64,000 nucleotides of DNA from Andalucia godoyi. Its lineage: Eukaryota; Discoba; Jakobea; Jakobida; Andaluciidae. Location of the stretch: the NCBI GenBank assembly GCA_009859145.1, contig VRVR01000059.1, positions 107,732 to 171,731 of the forward strand. Direction: 5' to 3'. Within the stretch, counting starts at the first letter, position 1, and each line of letters begins with the position of its first letter. A program made the position numbers and the translations under genes. This document shows positions 21,392-30,246 of the stretch, one piece after another. Under the pieces are notes generated by a model. The model was not told the DNA's origin. It was given only the letters and a program-made list of their open reading frames with translations, and made no database searches.

Positions 21392-21502
21392 ATGATGATG
21401 ATGGTGATCCTGTGGCTGCGGTTGGGGCTGTTGCTGGGGCTGGGGCAGCCCATACGGATTGACACCAGCCGGCTGGGAATAAGGAGAATTATTGGAGTAC
21501 AT
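20984..21502 (-). CDS. Orphan 172-residue protein with His/Gln-rich N-terminus
   Basis: Not recognised. Residues ~20-50 are low complexity: PQ repeats, six His and about ten Gln coded by a CTG/CAG repeat. Residues ~55-172 form a compact domain with a hydrophobic strand (ATFGILFLVHGHEY), a Trp-rich centre (GWNVDQQWFVDGGNR), an amphipathic helix (IAEQIRDHVSHYLRNRAI) and a C-terminal GGHLTALKIS...FRIWGFNDFTDRDF. It is intronless, and the ATG at 21502 is the first in frame. The adjacent minus-strand pseudogene is a diverged copy of the same domain, and its mostly conservative substitutions support real coding. Beta-strand/helix alternation suggests a small ligand-binding fold, but that is inference. 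Confidence 0.7.
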
Positions 21503-21948
21503 GATTCCTTAGTGACAGTAACAAACCCTTTTCGAACTGAGAATGCAGGTAAACGCAAGGCAGAGAAGCTGAAAACGCGCAGAAACCGGAGCGGGAATGG
21601 CAGCAGGCTTGGATTCGTTGTGAGATCCGCAGGGGAAAGCAGGAAGATGGGGGCTTTCGAGTTCCCTGGCTTTGCGACTTGCGAGCACCCCTCCGGATTG
21701 GCCTCCGCTGCGTTTTATGCATGAGCAGAGGCGGCAGAAGCCAGAACAAGCGCATTTTGACAGATGCGAGGTGGGCAGTTGTCTTTTTTTTTCCAGTGCA
21801 GAACAGCAAAGCTGCTCCAAAAGCAGGGATTTTCATATATATATATATATATTCACGAACAACATTCGATCAAGTATTTACAAAGGGGTTACTAGGAGTG
21901 TGCCACGAGAGACGAGGGGGAGAGTTCAGTCATGATCATGAAAACAGT

Positions 21949-24558
21949 CTAAGACCGAGAAAACATGTCTCGCAAGTCTGGAGCGGCCGGTGCTGCGGGC
22001 TTCCATGTGTTTTGGAACAGCGAGAAGGTCTGCTGGGCGAGATGGGCTTCATCCAAAAACTGCGGGACCTCTCCCAAGGAAAAAATTTGCGAAAGCTCTG
22101 AGAGCCGCGACAGCAAATCCTTCAGCGTCTTGCGGTTCGTTCTGCCATCATACTCGAACTCCAGTCCGTTCTTCGCCATCTTGTTTGGATTGTAAAACAG
22201 CGCCTCTCGGGCGACGTCAAGGACCACAAAAAGGTCAAAGATGTGTTGGTAGAACCGGTGCAGAGATGGATCGCGCAATGGCGCGCAGTAGTGATGCTGC
22301 AGAAACGCGAAGCACTGTTGGATCACAGGACCAGAAACGCGCACGAACGACACTGCATCCAACAGAACTCTTGGTCCGTCGATCCCAGTCACGATGTCAG
22401 CCCCCGTGCCATAGCACGGGGTTCCAACACGCTGTCCCATATACTGGATCAAGCTTGTGGCACGCATGGACGACATGAGCATCTTTGGGAGTGCTTGAAG
22501 CTGCTGCAAGCACATGTACACCGATTTTTGGCACTCGACGAGGGATCGTTCAGAGTTTGTAATGCTCGATGTCGGTGCGACTCCCGTTAAGTTCGCCACA
22601 GTGCCAGCATCCATGGCACTGAAGTGACTTCCGGAAGTGGTCGTCGGATGGAAAACCCCGTAAAAGGCAGCGGCACACAATGCAGTCCACTGGCGAAGGA
22701 ACCGTGCAGAGCTTGGAAACGGAAGTGTTGTTGTGAAATCGCGTATTCTGCGAATGTATTCGTGCCAAAACAGCGGGTCTCCAAGAGAGGTCTCGACGGA
22801 AACGGTGCCACACATTTGCACAAGCAACAGCACCTGAAACGCAGAATGCGTGGCCAGTACCGACAAGAATCCTCGATCAGCCTTCCAAAAGACCTGCGCA
22901 AACTCGCAAAGCGGGGCCGACAGTTCCGCACACACTTGCTTGCCCATTACAGGATCTGCAAACACGGAGAACAGCAGCATGCATGTCTCCATCAGGTGCG
23001 CGCATACCGTGAAGATCGGCGACCGCACCAAGAAGTTCTCTTGTCTGGCATTCGTCGGAGACGGTGCGGTGGACGGTGCGGTGGACGGTGCGGGAGCCGG
23101 ATGCAAAGCATGCAGTTTGGGCACAAGGGAATTGACAATCTGTGTGACGAGTCGACAGACAGTGCCGAGTCTCCACACTTCGACGTGTTCGTACTCCATT
23201 GCATCCCGAGCCTCGAACGAAAAGCTCCCCTTCGCGTCCCGGAAATAGTCGCATCCAAACAGCGTCAATGTCGATCGAAACCAGTGTGCCACAATGCTGA
23301 AGAACTTGAGCATTTCCTTTTCATTTCCCGCAGAAATTGCCGCAAAATCGTCAACAACGACCTGTGCAACTCTCGACACATACTCCTGGCTCTCGTGGTG
23401 CGCAACTTGGGAGAGAAACGATCGAAGAACATCCGTCCAACTTTCATCCAATCCAGGCGCAAACTCTCGCACATCTAAACTCGAGATCTTTCCACGAAGA
23501 ATCATGAAATCCAGCAGCTTTCCAAATCCAGACCCATTCACACTAGAAATATCGTCAGCAACATCACGGTCACCATTCATGCTTGCTGTCTTCTGCGTCT
23601 TGAGTCTACCGTGAAACAGTACCGAGTGCGCAGACCTTGCGACAACCCAGGGGTTCACGGGCGTAAATAATCCTCCATTCTCCGAGCTTTGCGAGTCTGA
23701 TCGCATGGAGTTGAGCGACAGTGCCTGTGCAAGGTCGACATCGACCATCTGATGATACACCTTTTCATCAATTTCCTTTGTCTTGCGCTCCATTTCTGAT
23801 AATTGCGACACTGCTGTCCGCGTGCTCTTCAGTGCAGGATCACAAACCCTCTTTCTCCTTGCGCCCGTGGTTACAATCGCAGTTGGGTTCACCTGCCCCT
23901 TCGATGCCTCTGCATGTGCCACTGCCTTTTGCATGCGCTCGCGAAACTCTGCCATCAAAGCATTCTCAATCTCGCTCGCAGCATCATTCCGAACCTCGAA
24001 CGCCGAGTTTTTCGAAGACAACTGATCAATCCTCTTCCGAACCTCTCCATCGTCGTCGTCGTCGTCGTCATCATCATCATCATCATCATCTTCATAACTA
24101 TCGTTACCATCGTTATCGACGTCGGAATTGTCAATCATCACCTTGTTCGTCTTTCTCTTCCTCAGCTGCATCCGCATCTGCATCGCTCGAGCGGGCGCGG
24201 CAGCTGGATCAGACTCTGGCGGCGACTCTCTACTCTTCTTCGCCGGCTTCTCCTCCGCTTCCGCCGGCGAGGAAACTGGTGTTTCACGCTTCACAACCGG
24301 CACCACATTCTTGAAAATCGAATAGTACTTTTTCTGCGGCGGCGGCCCGTTCACACTCGCTGCCGCAGTCGAGACACAACCTGCAGCCACAGGAGTTGTT
24401 CCACCACCCGTGTGCGCATCCTTGGACGACAACGTTACGGATGATGACGGCATTGAAATTGATGATGATGATGATGCATATGGAGAAGCTGGAATAACGT
24501 TCGTAATACTGGACACTCGCAAAGGAGATCCATCGTTGCGCTTCACACCAATTGACAT
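21949..24558 (-). CDS. Large uncharacterised, probably nuclear protein with acidic tract
   Basis: Family not recognised. The 869-residue product starts MSIGVKRNDGSPLR. Residues ~1-290 are disordered: Ser-rich stretches, basic clusters resembling nuclear localisation signals (KKSRE, LRKRKTNK, ARRKRV) and a long Asp run coded by GAT repeats near residues 150-170. Residues ~300-869 look folded and helical, with hydrophobic blocks such as GKLLDFMILRGKISSL, MLKFFSIVAHWFRSTLTLFG and FYQHIFDLFVVLDVAREAL. They are interrupted by a short APAPSTAPSTAPSP spacer. The layout (charged disordered N-terminus, helical C-terminus) would fit a chromatin or Smc5/6-localising factor, but I could not match one. 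Intronless; it lies between the orphan gene and PLAA on the same strand. Confidence 0.75.
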   Translation of the reverse strand: MSIGVKRNDGSPLRVSSITNVIPASPYASSSSSISMPSSSVTLSSKDAHTGGGTTPVAAGCVSTAAASVNGPPPQKKYYSIFKNVVPVVKRETPVSSPAEAEEKPAKKSRESPPESDPAAAPARAMQMRMQLRKRKTNKVMIDNSDVDNDGNDSYEDDDDDDDDDDDDDDGEVRKRIDQLSSKNSAFEVRNDAASEIENALMAEFRERMQKAVAHAEASKGQVNPTAIVTTGARRKRVCDPALKSTRTAVSQLSEMERKTKEIDEKVYHQMVDVDLAQALSLNSMRSDSQSSENGGLFTPVNPWVVARSAHSVLFHGRLKTQKTASMNGDRDVADDISSVNGSGFGKLLDFMILRGKISSLDVREFAPGLDESWTDVLRSFLSQVAHHESQEYVSRVAQVVVDDFAAISAGNEKEMLKFFSIVAHWFRSTLTLFGCDYFRDAKGSFSFEARDAMEYEHVEVWRLGTVCRLVTQIVNSLVPKLHALHPAPAPSTAPSTAPSPTNARQENFLVRSPIFTVCAHLMETCMLLFSVFADPVMGKQVCAELSAPLCEFAQVFWKADRGFLSVLATHSAFQVLLLVQMCGTVSVETSLGDPLFWHEYIRRIRDFTTTLPFPSSARFLRQWTALCAAAFYGVFHPTTTSGSHFSAMDAGTVANLTGVAPTSSITNSERSLVECQKSVYMCLQQLQALPKMLMSSMRATSLIQYMGQRVGTPCYGTGADIVTGIDGPRVLLDAVSFVRVSGPVIQQCFAFLQHHYCAPLRDPSLHRFYQHIFDLFVVLDVAREALFYNPNKMAKNGLEFEYDGRTNRKTLKDLLSRLSELSQIFSLGEVPQFLDEAHLAQQTFSLFQNTWKPAAPAAPDLRDMFSRS

Positions 24559-24639
24559 TACGAATTCTCACACGAAACCCAACAATTCATGAATCCTTCA
24601 AACACAGCGAGCAGTGCATACAAATAAGAAGAGGAAAGA

Positions 24640-24700
24640 AAAAGAAAATCTTAAAAATCAAAATCAAAATCAAAAAGCAAAAAGCAAAAAGCAAAAAGCA
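24640..24700. repeat. AAATC and AAAAAGC short tandem repeats
   Basis: Units of AAATC/AAATCA followed by AAAAAGC-type units lie in the 222 bp between the PLAA stop and the upstream start of the acidic-protein gene. An AAT run abuts the PLAA stop. Confidence 0.7.
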
Positions 24701-24780
24701 TTTTTAAATCGAGATTTTTGGCGGGTCTTGGCGGGCACTACAGCTGTTGGCAAAGATTCATTTAATAATAATAATAATAA

Positions 24781-27438
24781 TTATGAAGAGGTGTCGCCAT
24801 CGAGGAGATGAATGGACTCGCGCGCAAGGTTTGCAAGGTCCTTGACGGACTTGTCGTTCATGGACTCGATGGACTGTCCGCCGCGTTTGAGGCTTTCCAA
24901 TGTTTCTCGTAGTCTGGAGTCATCACGTACGGCATTCCAAGTACTGTGGACAAGGGCGAGGTCTGCGGGAATCGGATCGTCCAGTGCGTGCTTCACAGCA
25001 TACACCTTGAGCGCATACACTGCGGTGCCAACAGCCGCCGTCAGCCGAAGCGTGATTTGCGGATCGGATTCTTCGAGGAGCACTCGAGACACAAGCTTTG
25101 CAAGTCGGCACAGGCCGTCGGCGTGTTGCGTCGCATGAAGCAGGATAACAAGGTTCAGCAGCAGCTGCGACAGCGCCAAGCGTGACTGCACATCGTCCTT
25201 CTTGGAGGCAATGTGCATGATGGACTGCTCATCGCTGGCGAAGCGGACGAGGATTGGAAGGACTATCAATTGATGAGAAGGCGAGGCGAGAGCGTTTGTA
25301 AACAAGCGAAGAACCACAAGAAGCACTGGTCTCGGGGCGCTGGAAACGTTTGCCAAGACAGACATTTCAAGAAGCTCAAAGTCTTGCGGCGTGAATGGTG
25401 TTCGGGAAGGATTCTGCAGAGCCAGATACCGCATGACATCGAGAGCCGGAAACTGCCTGTCGACCGGCCAGTCGCGGACGATCTTCCTCAGCACTGCAAA
25501 CTCACGATCGGAAAGTCGAATGGAGTTGGAGGTCTGCAGAGGATTCGAGAGTAGCGTCTGTAGCGTCAACAAGCCAATTTGAAGCGTGGACCATTCGGCA
25601 TCCGTGAGCGCAGCGGGGTGGCTTTGCGATCGCTGCCCTTCATGAAATTCCTGCAATTTCTTCAGCATCGGCTCAAACTGGACTTGGCCAAACGAAAACA
25701 TAGTGGCAAACGGCAATACCGCCGTCTTTTGCACAATTCCCTTTTCTGCTGCCGCCGCCGCTGCTGCTTCTCCGTTTTTTGCGCTCTGCGAATTCTGCAG
25801 CGACGCCAGCGGTCCATCCGCAGATTCCGTGCCGACTTCTACTCCACGAGTATTATCCTCAATAAATTGTGCGATTTGATTCAGATAGTCTTGACCAAGG
25901 TCATTGTCCTCGATGAAAGTCTGTGCTGCCATGTACGGGTTGTCACCCACGTTGAACGGCAGTTTTGCTTTGCCCCGGTCCTGCGGAAGGTCGACTTCGA
26001 AAATGAAATCATACAACTTCCCTGCATACGGAACCTTTGCACGAGGAGGCCTTGCAATTGCTTCTCCAACGTCCACATAGCGATCTCTGTGTTTCAAAAA
26101 GACGCGGCCGTCAGTCACGACAAAAGATCCTTCCGAGAGTTCGGACGATGGCTGCTTCGCATACGAAAACAAGGTCTGCAGCGGAACCTGAGCGGCTTTC
26201 AACTCTTCTTCGTACGAAGCAGCAGCCGTCGCTAGCGAAGCATCGGTGGCTGAAATCGGTGGCAAGTTTGCGAACAAGCGGACCGTTCCATCTGCACATG
26301 CTACCGCGATGTAGAGTCTCGGACCCGTGTACCCATGAGGAGCATTCAACACCGACAGAAAACAAGCGGACCAAGCGGAGCACGGCAGCGGAAGTGCTTC
26401 CACACACGGCCCGTCTTTTGCAAAGTTCCACACGCGTGCCGTTCGATCTTCCGACGCAGACAGCAGCAGCGACCCGAGCACCTGCAAATCATACACAAAG
26501 CTTTGGTGTCCATGCAGGATTCTCAAGGGGCCGTCGGACGCAAACACACCGACAAGCGAGTCGTTTGATGCGGAGAGCAGTCCAACGGTGCCGGCATGGT
26601 ATGCAGGACTCCACTCATGGTCCTGGACGACCTGTTCAAAGAGCGGTGCTAAAGCCACAACTCGGGCCACATCATCATGCGAGCCCACCACTGTCTGCTT
26701 CTTCACAATCTGTTCCGACGGCTCGCCAGACACGCAGCGCTCCACCAGATCTGCATCGAGCTCAAACCGCCGAACCGTCTTGTCCGCAGACGCGCTAAAC
26801 AAGTCGAAAGTGGCAATGCGGACGCTCCATACAGGCAAATGATGCGACCGAACAATTCCAACACACTCAATGTCCACTCCTGAGTTTCGGACTTTGTGGA
26901 CGCGGATTGTGTGGTCCCACGACGCAGTAACCAGCAGCGACGACGTCGGCGAAAAGGACACTGCACACACTGCATTCGTGTGTCCCGTCACGACATTCAG
27001 CAGCGAGAACGTCTGTTTCGCCGCAGTCGAGCCATCATCACCGCCTTTGTTGCTGCTACCACCACTACTACTGTTGTTACTGCTACTACTGCTGCTGATG
27101 TCCTCAAACGACGGAGCCCACAAAATCACGGTCTTGTCGGCAGAAGCAGACCAGATGCATCCGGACGGAAAGTCAGCACATGGCTGCGTCGTTTCCAAGA
27201 ACAGCACTCCGGCGCCATGACCCTCCAGCTTCTGAGCCAGCACAAACTCGGGCGCCACAGTGCCGCCAGATGCACCAGAGGCCGAAAATGCAAAATTCAG
27301 CATAAACAGACTAATTGTCCCATCGCGACTTGACGCTGCAAAATGCGGAACACAAGGCTGCGCGACATTCACATACGGTCGTACACACTTCACATCATCC
27401 GCAGAAACCACAAGCGACTCTCGATACTGAAACGGCAT
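24781..27438 (-). CDS. PLAA: PLAA/DOA1/UFD3 ubiquitin-binding Cdc48 cofactor
   Basis: Cofactor of the Cdc48/p97 ATPase that binds ubiquitin and acts in endosomal sorting, ubiquitin recycling and organelle quality control. The 885-residue product starts MPFQYRESLVVSADD; the ATG at 27438 is chosen over upstream open frame because the WD40 domain begins there. WD40 repeats cover residues ~10-390 (for example VTASWDHTIRVHKV and LLSASEDRTARVWNF). The PFU ubiquitin-binding domain lies at ~430-530 (KVPYAGKLYDFIFEVDLPQ, FIEDNTRG). The PUL armadillo-like domain that binds Cdc48 spans ~580-885 (FPALDVMRYLALQNPS). Domain order and length match the family. A Ser/Asn-Gly insert in the WD40 domain near residue 135 is coded by triplet repeats. 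Confidence 0.95.
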   Translation of the reverse strand: MPFQYRESLVVSADDVKCVRPYVNVAQPCVPHFAASSRDGTISLFMLNFAFSASGASGGTVAPEFVLAQKLEGHGAGVLFLETTQPCADFPSGCIWSASADKTVILWAPSFEDISSSSSSNNSSSGGSSNKGGDDGSTAAKQTFSLLNVVTGHTNAVCAVSFSPTSSLLVTASWDHTIRVHKVRNSGVDIECVGIVRSHHLPVWSVRIATFDLFSASADKTVRRFELDADLVERCVSGEPSEQIVKKQTVVGSHDDVARVVALAPLFEQVVQDHEWSPAYHAGTVGLLSASNDSLVGVFASDGPLRILHGHQSFVYDLQVLGSLLLSASEDRTARVWNFAKDGPCVEALPLPCSAWSACFLSVLNAPHGYTGPRLYIAVACADGTVRLFANLPPISATDASLATAAASYEEELKAAQVPLQTLFSYAKQPSSELSEGSFVVTDGRVFLKHRDRYVDVGEAIARPPRAKVPYAGKLYDFIFEVDLPQDRGKAKLPFNVGDNPYMAAQTFIEDNDLGQDYLNQIAQFIEDNTRGVEVGTESADGPLASLQNSQSAKNGEAAAAAAAEKGIVQKTAVLPFATMFSFGQVQFEPMLKKLQEFHEGQRSQSHPAALTDAEWSTLQIGLLTLQTLLSNPLQTSNSIRLSDREFAVLRKIVRDWPVDRQFPALDVMRYLALQNPSRTPFTPQDFELLEMSVLANVSSAPRPVLLVVLRLFTNALASPSHQLIVLPILVRFASDEQSIMHIASKKDDVQSRLALSQLLLNLVILLHATQHADGLCRLAKLVSRVLLEESDPQITLRLTAAVGTAVYALKVYAVKHALDDPIPADLALVHSTWNAVRDDSRLRETLESLKRGGQSIESMNDKSVKDLANLARESIHLLDGDTSS

Positions 27439-27641
27439 TTCTCTCCCAACCCTCCTGCCAATACCAATTAAAAAAACCAGCAACGACAAGACAGTATAAT
27501 AGCAATTAAATATTCTTTTCTCTTCAATCAAACCCCCCAAAACAAAAGCGGAATATGAAGAAGAACGAAACTCGCAGAACTCAAAGCATTATAATAAAAC
27601 AAATCGATGGAGAACAGGCAAATGAACAGGGGAAACTCGAC

Positions 27642-27860
27642 TTACTCCAAGGTCAAGTTTGATGCTTGATGCCAAAAACGGTATGGCGCCCCAGTGTGAT
27701 GTGCAGCGTACAGCCGGTTGTTGTACGGGGAAAAAAAGTACGAAATGTTGGGGGATGATTTTGAAGGGGCAAGCGGCGGATCGGATTCAGAACTATGCGC
27801 GCTAGATGATGTCAGTGCTTGGGGATGAAAAGTATCAACAGCGATTGTTGCACCATGCAC
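27642..27860 (-). CDS. Doubtful 72-codon ORF
   Basis: A short open frame starting MHGATIAVDTFHPQ with an aromatic-rich end (YFFSPYNNRLYAAHHTG). It has no recognised domain and sits between PLAA and a transposon relic on the same strand. It could be a small gene, an exon, or decayed transposon sequence. Confidence 0.25.
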   Translation of the reverse strand: MHGATIAVDTFHPQALTSSSAHSSESDPPLAPSKSSPNISYFFSPYNNRLYAAHHTGAPYRFWHQASNLTLE

Positions 27861-27954
27861 GAGAGTTCAGGGACTGCCAGGTCAGGTCGCGATCGTCACG
27901 GGTTAATGCGCTTCCAAGACATGGGGATTGCGTTGGAATACCGGAGAAATGGGG

Positions 27955-28025
27955 GAGGGATAGGCCCCAGCACGCTCTTTCGGCGTTTTTAAGATAAAAT
28001 GCTACGTGCACCGTTTTCCAAGGAT
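27955..28025 (-). mobile_element. Old Fanzor/TnpB relic (C-terminal fragment)
   Basis: On the minus strand this segment aligns by eye with the region after the zinc ribbon in the copy at 61451-62002. One frame reads ENGARSIL where the longer copy has DWNGARNI. About 40 bases on, both share a GC-rich block around TTGGGGCCTA (CTGGGGCCTA here). It contains stops and indels, and neither element end is identifiable. It is clearly more decayed than the 20 kb and 61 kb copies. The flanks (27440-27950 and 28026-28088) show nothing else certain. Confidence 0.55.
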
Positions 28026-28088
28026 GATCCATCCGTCATCCAACGTACGCCGAATGCAACGTAGGGGCGCTGAACAAGGACAGTGTTC

Positions 28089-28422
28089 TTAATACGGTCG
28101 GCGGTGCTTTGAAGCCGACGCACTTCGTGGTGCCCGCAAGCTGCCCGCAGATGCATTCCCTGCCTTTTCGGCTACGGCTGCTTTTCGAGCCGCTATTCCT
28201 CCTCTACCTCCGCCCGGCGCGACAACGGGTTTCTCATCGTTCCAGGGCGACAGGCTTCCGAGCACCGCACCGTCTTCTCTTCTCACGCTTCGTTTCTTCT
28301 TCTTGGGAGAATCTTTCCCAAGAATCCCAAACGACGGGTCCAATGACTCTTCGCTCCTTTCGCTCCTTTCACCTTCATCACCACGGTCCTCATCGCCATA
28401 GCCGCCGTAACTGCTCTTACTC
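28089..28422 (-). other. Out-of-frame continuation of the coiled-coil gene
   Basis: Open frame just past the stop at 28423, encoding a basic, Ser/Gly/Ala-rich tail ending SASKHRRPY. A KKKKRSVRRE cluster looks like a nuclear localisation signal. The switch is at a short tandem repeat (AAGAGTNAGAAT type), a likely place for a sequencing or replication slip. An intron is unlikely: the only GT...AG pairs would span about 30-40 bases, against 113-154 bp for the other introns here. Confidence 0.45.
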
Positions 28423-29655
28423 TTAACTCTCATTCTCACTCTTGTTCCTACTGTGACTCCTATTCTGACTGTGGCTCTTCCCCGGACTGCCACGCTGGAT
28501 GCTATATTCAGCGTCGGTGCCTACTTTGACCAATGCGACATACTGCTTCTTTGCGTCCACAAATCGCTGCTCAAGAACGCGTGTTTTCAGCCGGGTATCC
28601 TCAAGCTCGGCAGCGAGTCTTCCAATACCTCTGTCCATTTCACATAATTGATCTTCGGAAACCGTGGATTTTCGCCTCTCTAACAGCGACTGATACGCTT
28701 CCGCAATCATTTCTTCCAGAGCAGAGTGCTTCTTCCACAGTGATCCAAGCGAATCCATCGTTCGTTCAAGTTGATGTCGCTTGCTTTCAAACTCGGCCTC
28801 GAACGACTGCAGCAGCTTCTTCAGATTGTCGTTTTCCGCTCGGACGGATTCCGATGACTTGTGGACCGTGGCGGTTTTCTGGGCCGCCGCAACCTGCAGC
28901 TCAAGATCGTGAATCTCGTGCTTCAGCAGCGCCTCCTTCTCGCTCGCCTCGGACCTCAAAGAAGAGACCTTGCGGTACACATGCTTGAGAACCAAGTGAA
29001 AGCACTCCATCAGCTGCGAAACACCTGTTGTGGACTGACAAGAATGGACAAACGCACCGAGTTTCGTCAACACCAGCATCAAATACGGATCCGCTTGTTC
29101 GCTGCCACCACCACTATCGCCGTTACCGTTACCGTTGCTGTTGCTGTTGCTATGGCTGGTGATGAGAGACGAGTCCGCTCTGGATTGCGCGCTCTCGGGA
29201 TCCACCTGGAAGCACTTGGCCGCATGCTCCAGCTCGGTCGTAAACATCTGCACGAACGCCGTGCGACTACCAGACTCCTTCGACAGCTTGGCCCGCAGTT
29301 CCGCCTCGAGCTTTGCGTAGCGCTCGGCAGTCGACCGCTCACGATCTGCGTACTGTGCAATGAGCGACTGGACACGCGCCGCGTGCTTCTCCTGCAGCTC
29401 GGCATATGCACGCTTCCACAACTCGAGCTCCTGCTCGACGGCAGCTACGTGGTGCACCAGATACATGGGGTCCACGGGCTGATGATGGTGGTGCGCAGCG
29501 GCTCCCAGTGAACTAGAGTTCGTCATCTGAACGTCTGTAGTGGACGACGCTGACGAAGCGATTGGAGACAGCGACAGTCCATACGCCGGCGTCGCAGACA
29601 GCTGCGCAAGGTCCCGCTCAAGCGACTGCTCAAGCCTCGAAATCGGAGAAGTCAT
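28423..29655 (-). CDS. Coiled-coil protein with probably frameshifted C-terminus
   Basis: Function unknown. The ATG at 29655 opens 410 residues beginning MTSPISRLEQSLERDL. Helical coiled-coil segments span residues ~75-150 (ELELWKRAYAELQEKH) and ~240-390 (LRSEASEKEALLKHEIHDLE, ELEDTRLKTRVLEQRF), separated by a Ser-Asn-Gly repeat. The frame stops at 28423 inside a Ser-Asn-Arg-Lys repeat. An overlapping minus frame continues to 28089 with charged, coding-like sequence (SYGGYGDEDRGDEG, DPSFGILGKDSPKKKKRSVR). A one-base indel in the repeat would extend the protein by ~110 residues. It may be a centrosomal or cytoskeletal protein, but nothing decisive is visible. Confidence 0.7.
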   Translation of the reverse strand: MTSPISRLEQSLERDLAQLSATPAYGLSLSPIASSASSTTDVQMTNSSSLGAAAHHHHQPVDPMYLVHHVAAVEQELELWKRAYAELQEKHAARVQSLIAQYADRERSTAERYAKLEAELRAKLSKESGSRTAFVQMFTTELEHAAKCFQVDPESAQSRADSSLITSHSNSNSNGNGNGDSGGGSEQADPYLMLVLTKLGAFVHSCQSTTGVSQLMECFHLVLKHVYRKVSSLRSEASEKEALLKHEIHDLELQVAAAQKTATVHKSSESVRAENDNLKKLLQSFEAEFESKRHQLERTMDSLGSLWKKHSALEEMIAEAYQSLLERRKSTVSEDQLCEMDRGIGRLAAELEDTRLKTRVLEQRFVDAKKQYVALVKVGTDAEYSIQRGSPGKSHSQNRSHSRNKSENES

Positions 29656-29715
29656 CAAAAATCGCAATCCGAAATTTCAAAACATAAAACACCAAATTCA
29701 AATAAAAACCAAAAC

Positions 29716-29720
29716 ACACA

Positions 29721-29806
<86 letters not shown>
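29716..29806. repeat. CA dinucleotide microsatellite
   Basis: About 45 CA units with one interruption, just upstream of the coiled-coil gene start at 29655. Open frames of alternating Cys-Val or Thr-His across it are artefacts. Confidence 0.95.
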
Positions 29807-29809
<3 letters not shown>

Positions 29810-30246
29810 AAGGCAAAAAGCAAATAGCAATCATCCTTCAGAGAATAATAAAACGAGGCGACCGAAAAAGGAAAAACGGGCGGGAAAAAATCGGGCAATT
29901 TTTCACTAAAAAGGAATTTGCTTTTGCTTTTTTAACTTTGCGACAGAAATACAGAGATTGGTTGATCGAACTGAGAAAGCGCACTCCTCGCAGCTTCTTT
30001 ATGCGGCCGTTTTCTGCGGAAGAGCTCTCGACAGAGGATCTCGCACACGACCACCAGAACCCAATTCCGAAGTTCATGACCCACGTGGTTCCAGTCCCGA
30101 ATTCCTGACATGGTGCAAAACGAATGGAGGTGAAGAACAATTGTTTGAAGATATCATCAATATGTACTGTGTATTCCGCGTCATGTTAAACAACCAACGA
30201 AAGATGATAAAGAGGCCCCCCTCCAAAGAAATCAATGGGGCAGCTT
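29807..30246. other. Intergenic region, no gene seen
   Basis: About 440 bp between the coiled-coil gene start and the kinase stop on the same strand. It is A/T-rich next to the CA repeat and mixed elsewhere. Open frames of ~100 codons exist but have no domain features. Confidence 0.5.

Noticed and set aside
22022..24444. Plus-strand frames up to 284 codons over 22-24.4 kb
   Set aside because: Antisense to the 869-residue gene, with His/Arg-rich sequence from reversed Asp codons.
21949..24558. Identification as SLF2 (Smc5/6 localisation factor)
   Set aside because: General layout fits, but no specific motif could be matched; left unnamed.
28400..28460. A small intron joining the coiled-coil gene to its out-of-frame tail
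   Set aside because: The available GT-AG pairs span only about 30-40 bases, far shorter than the other introns.
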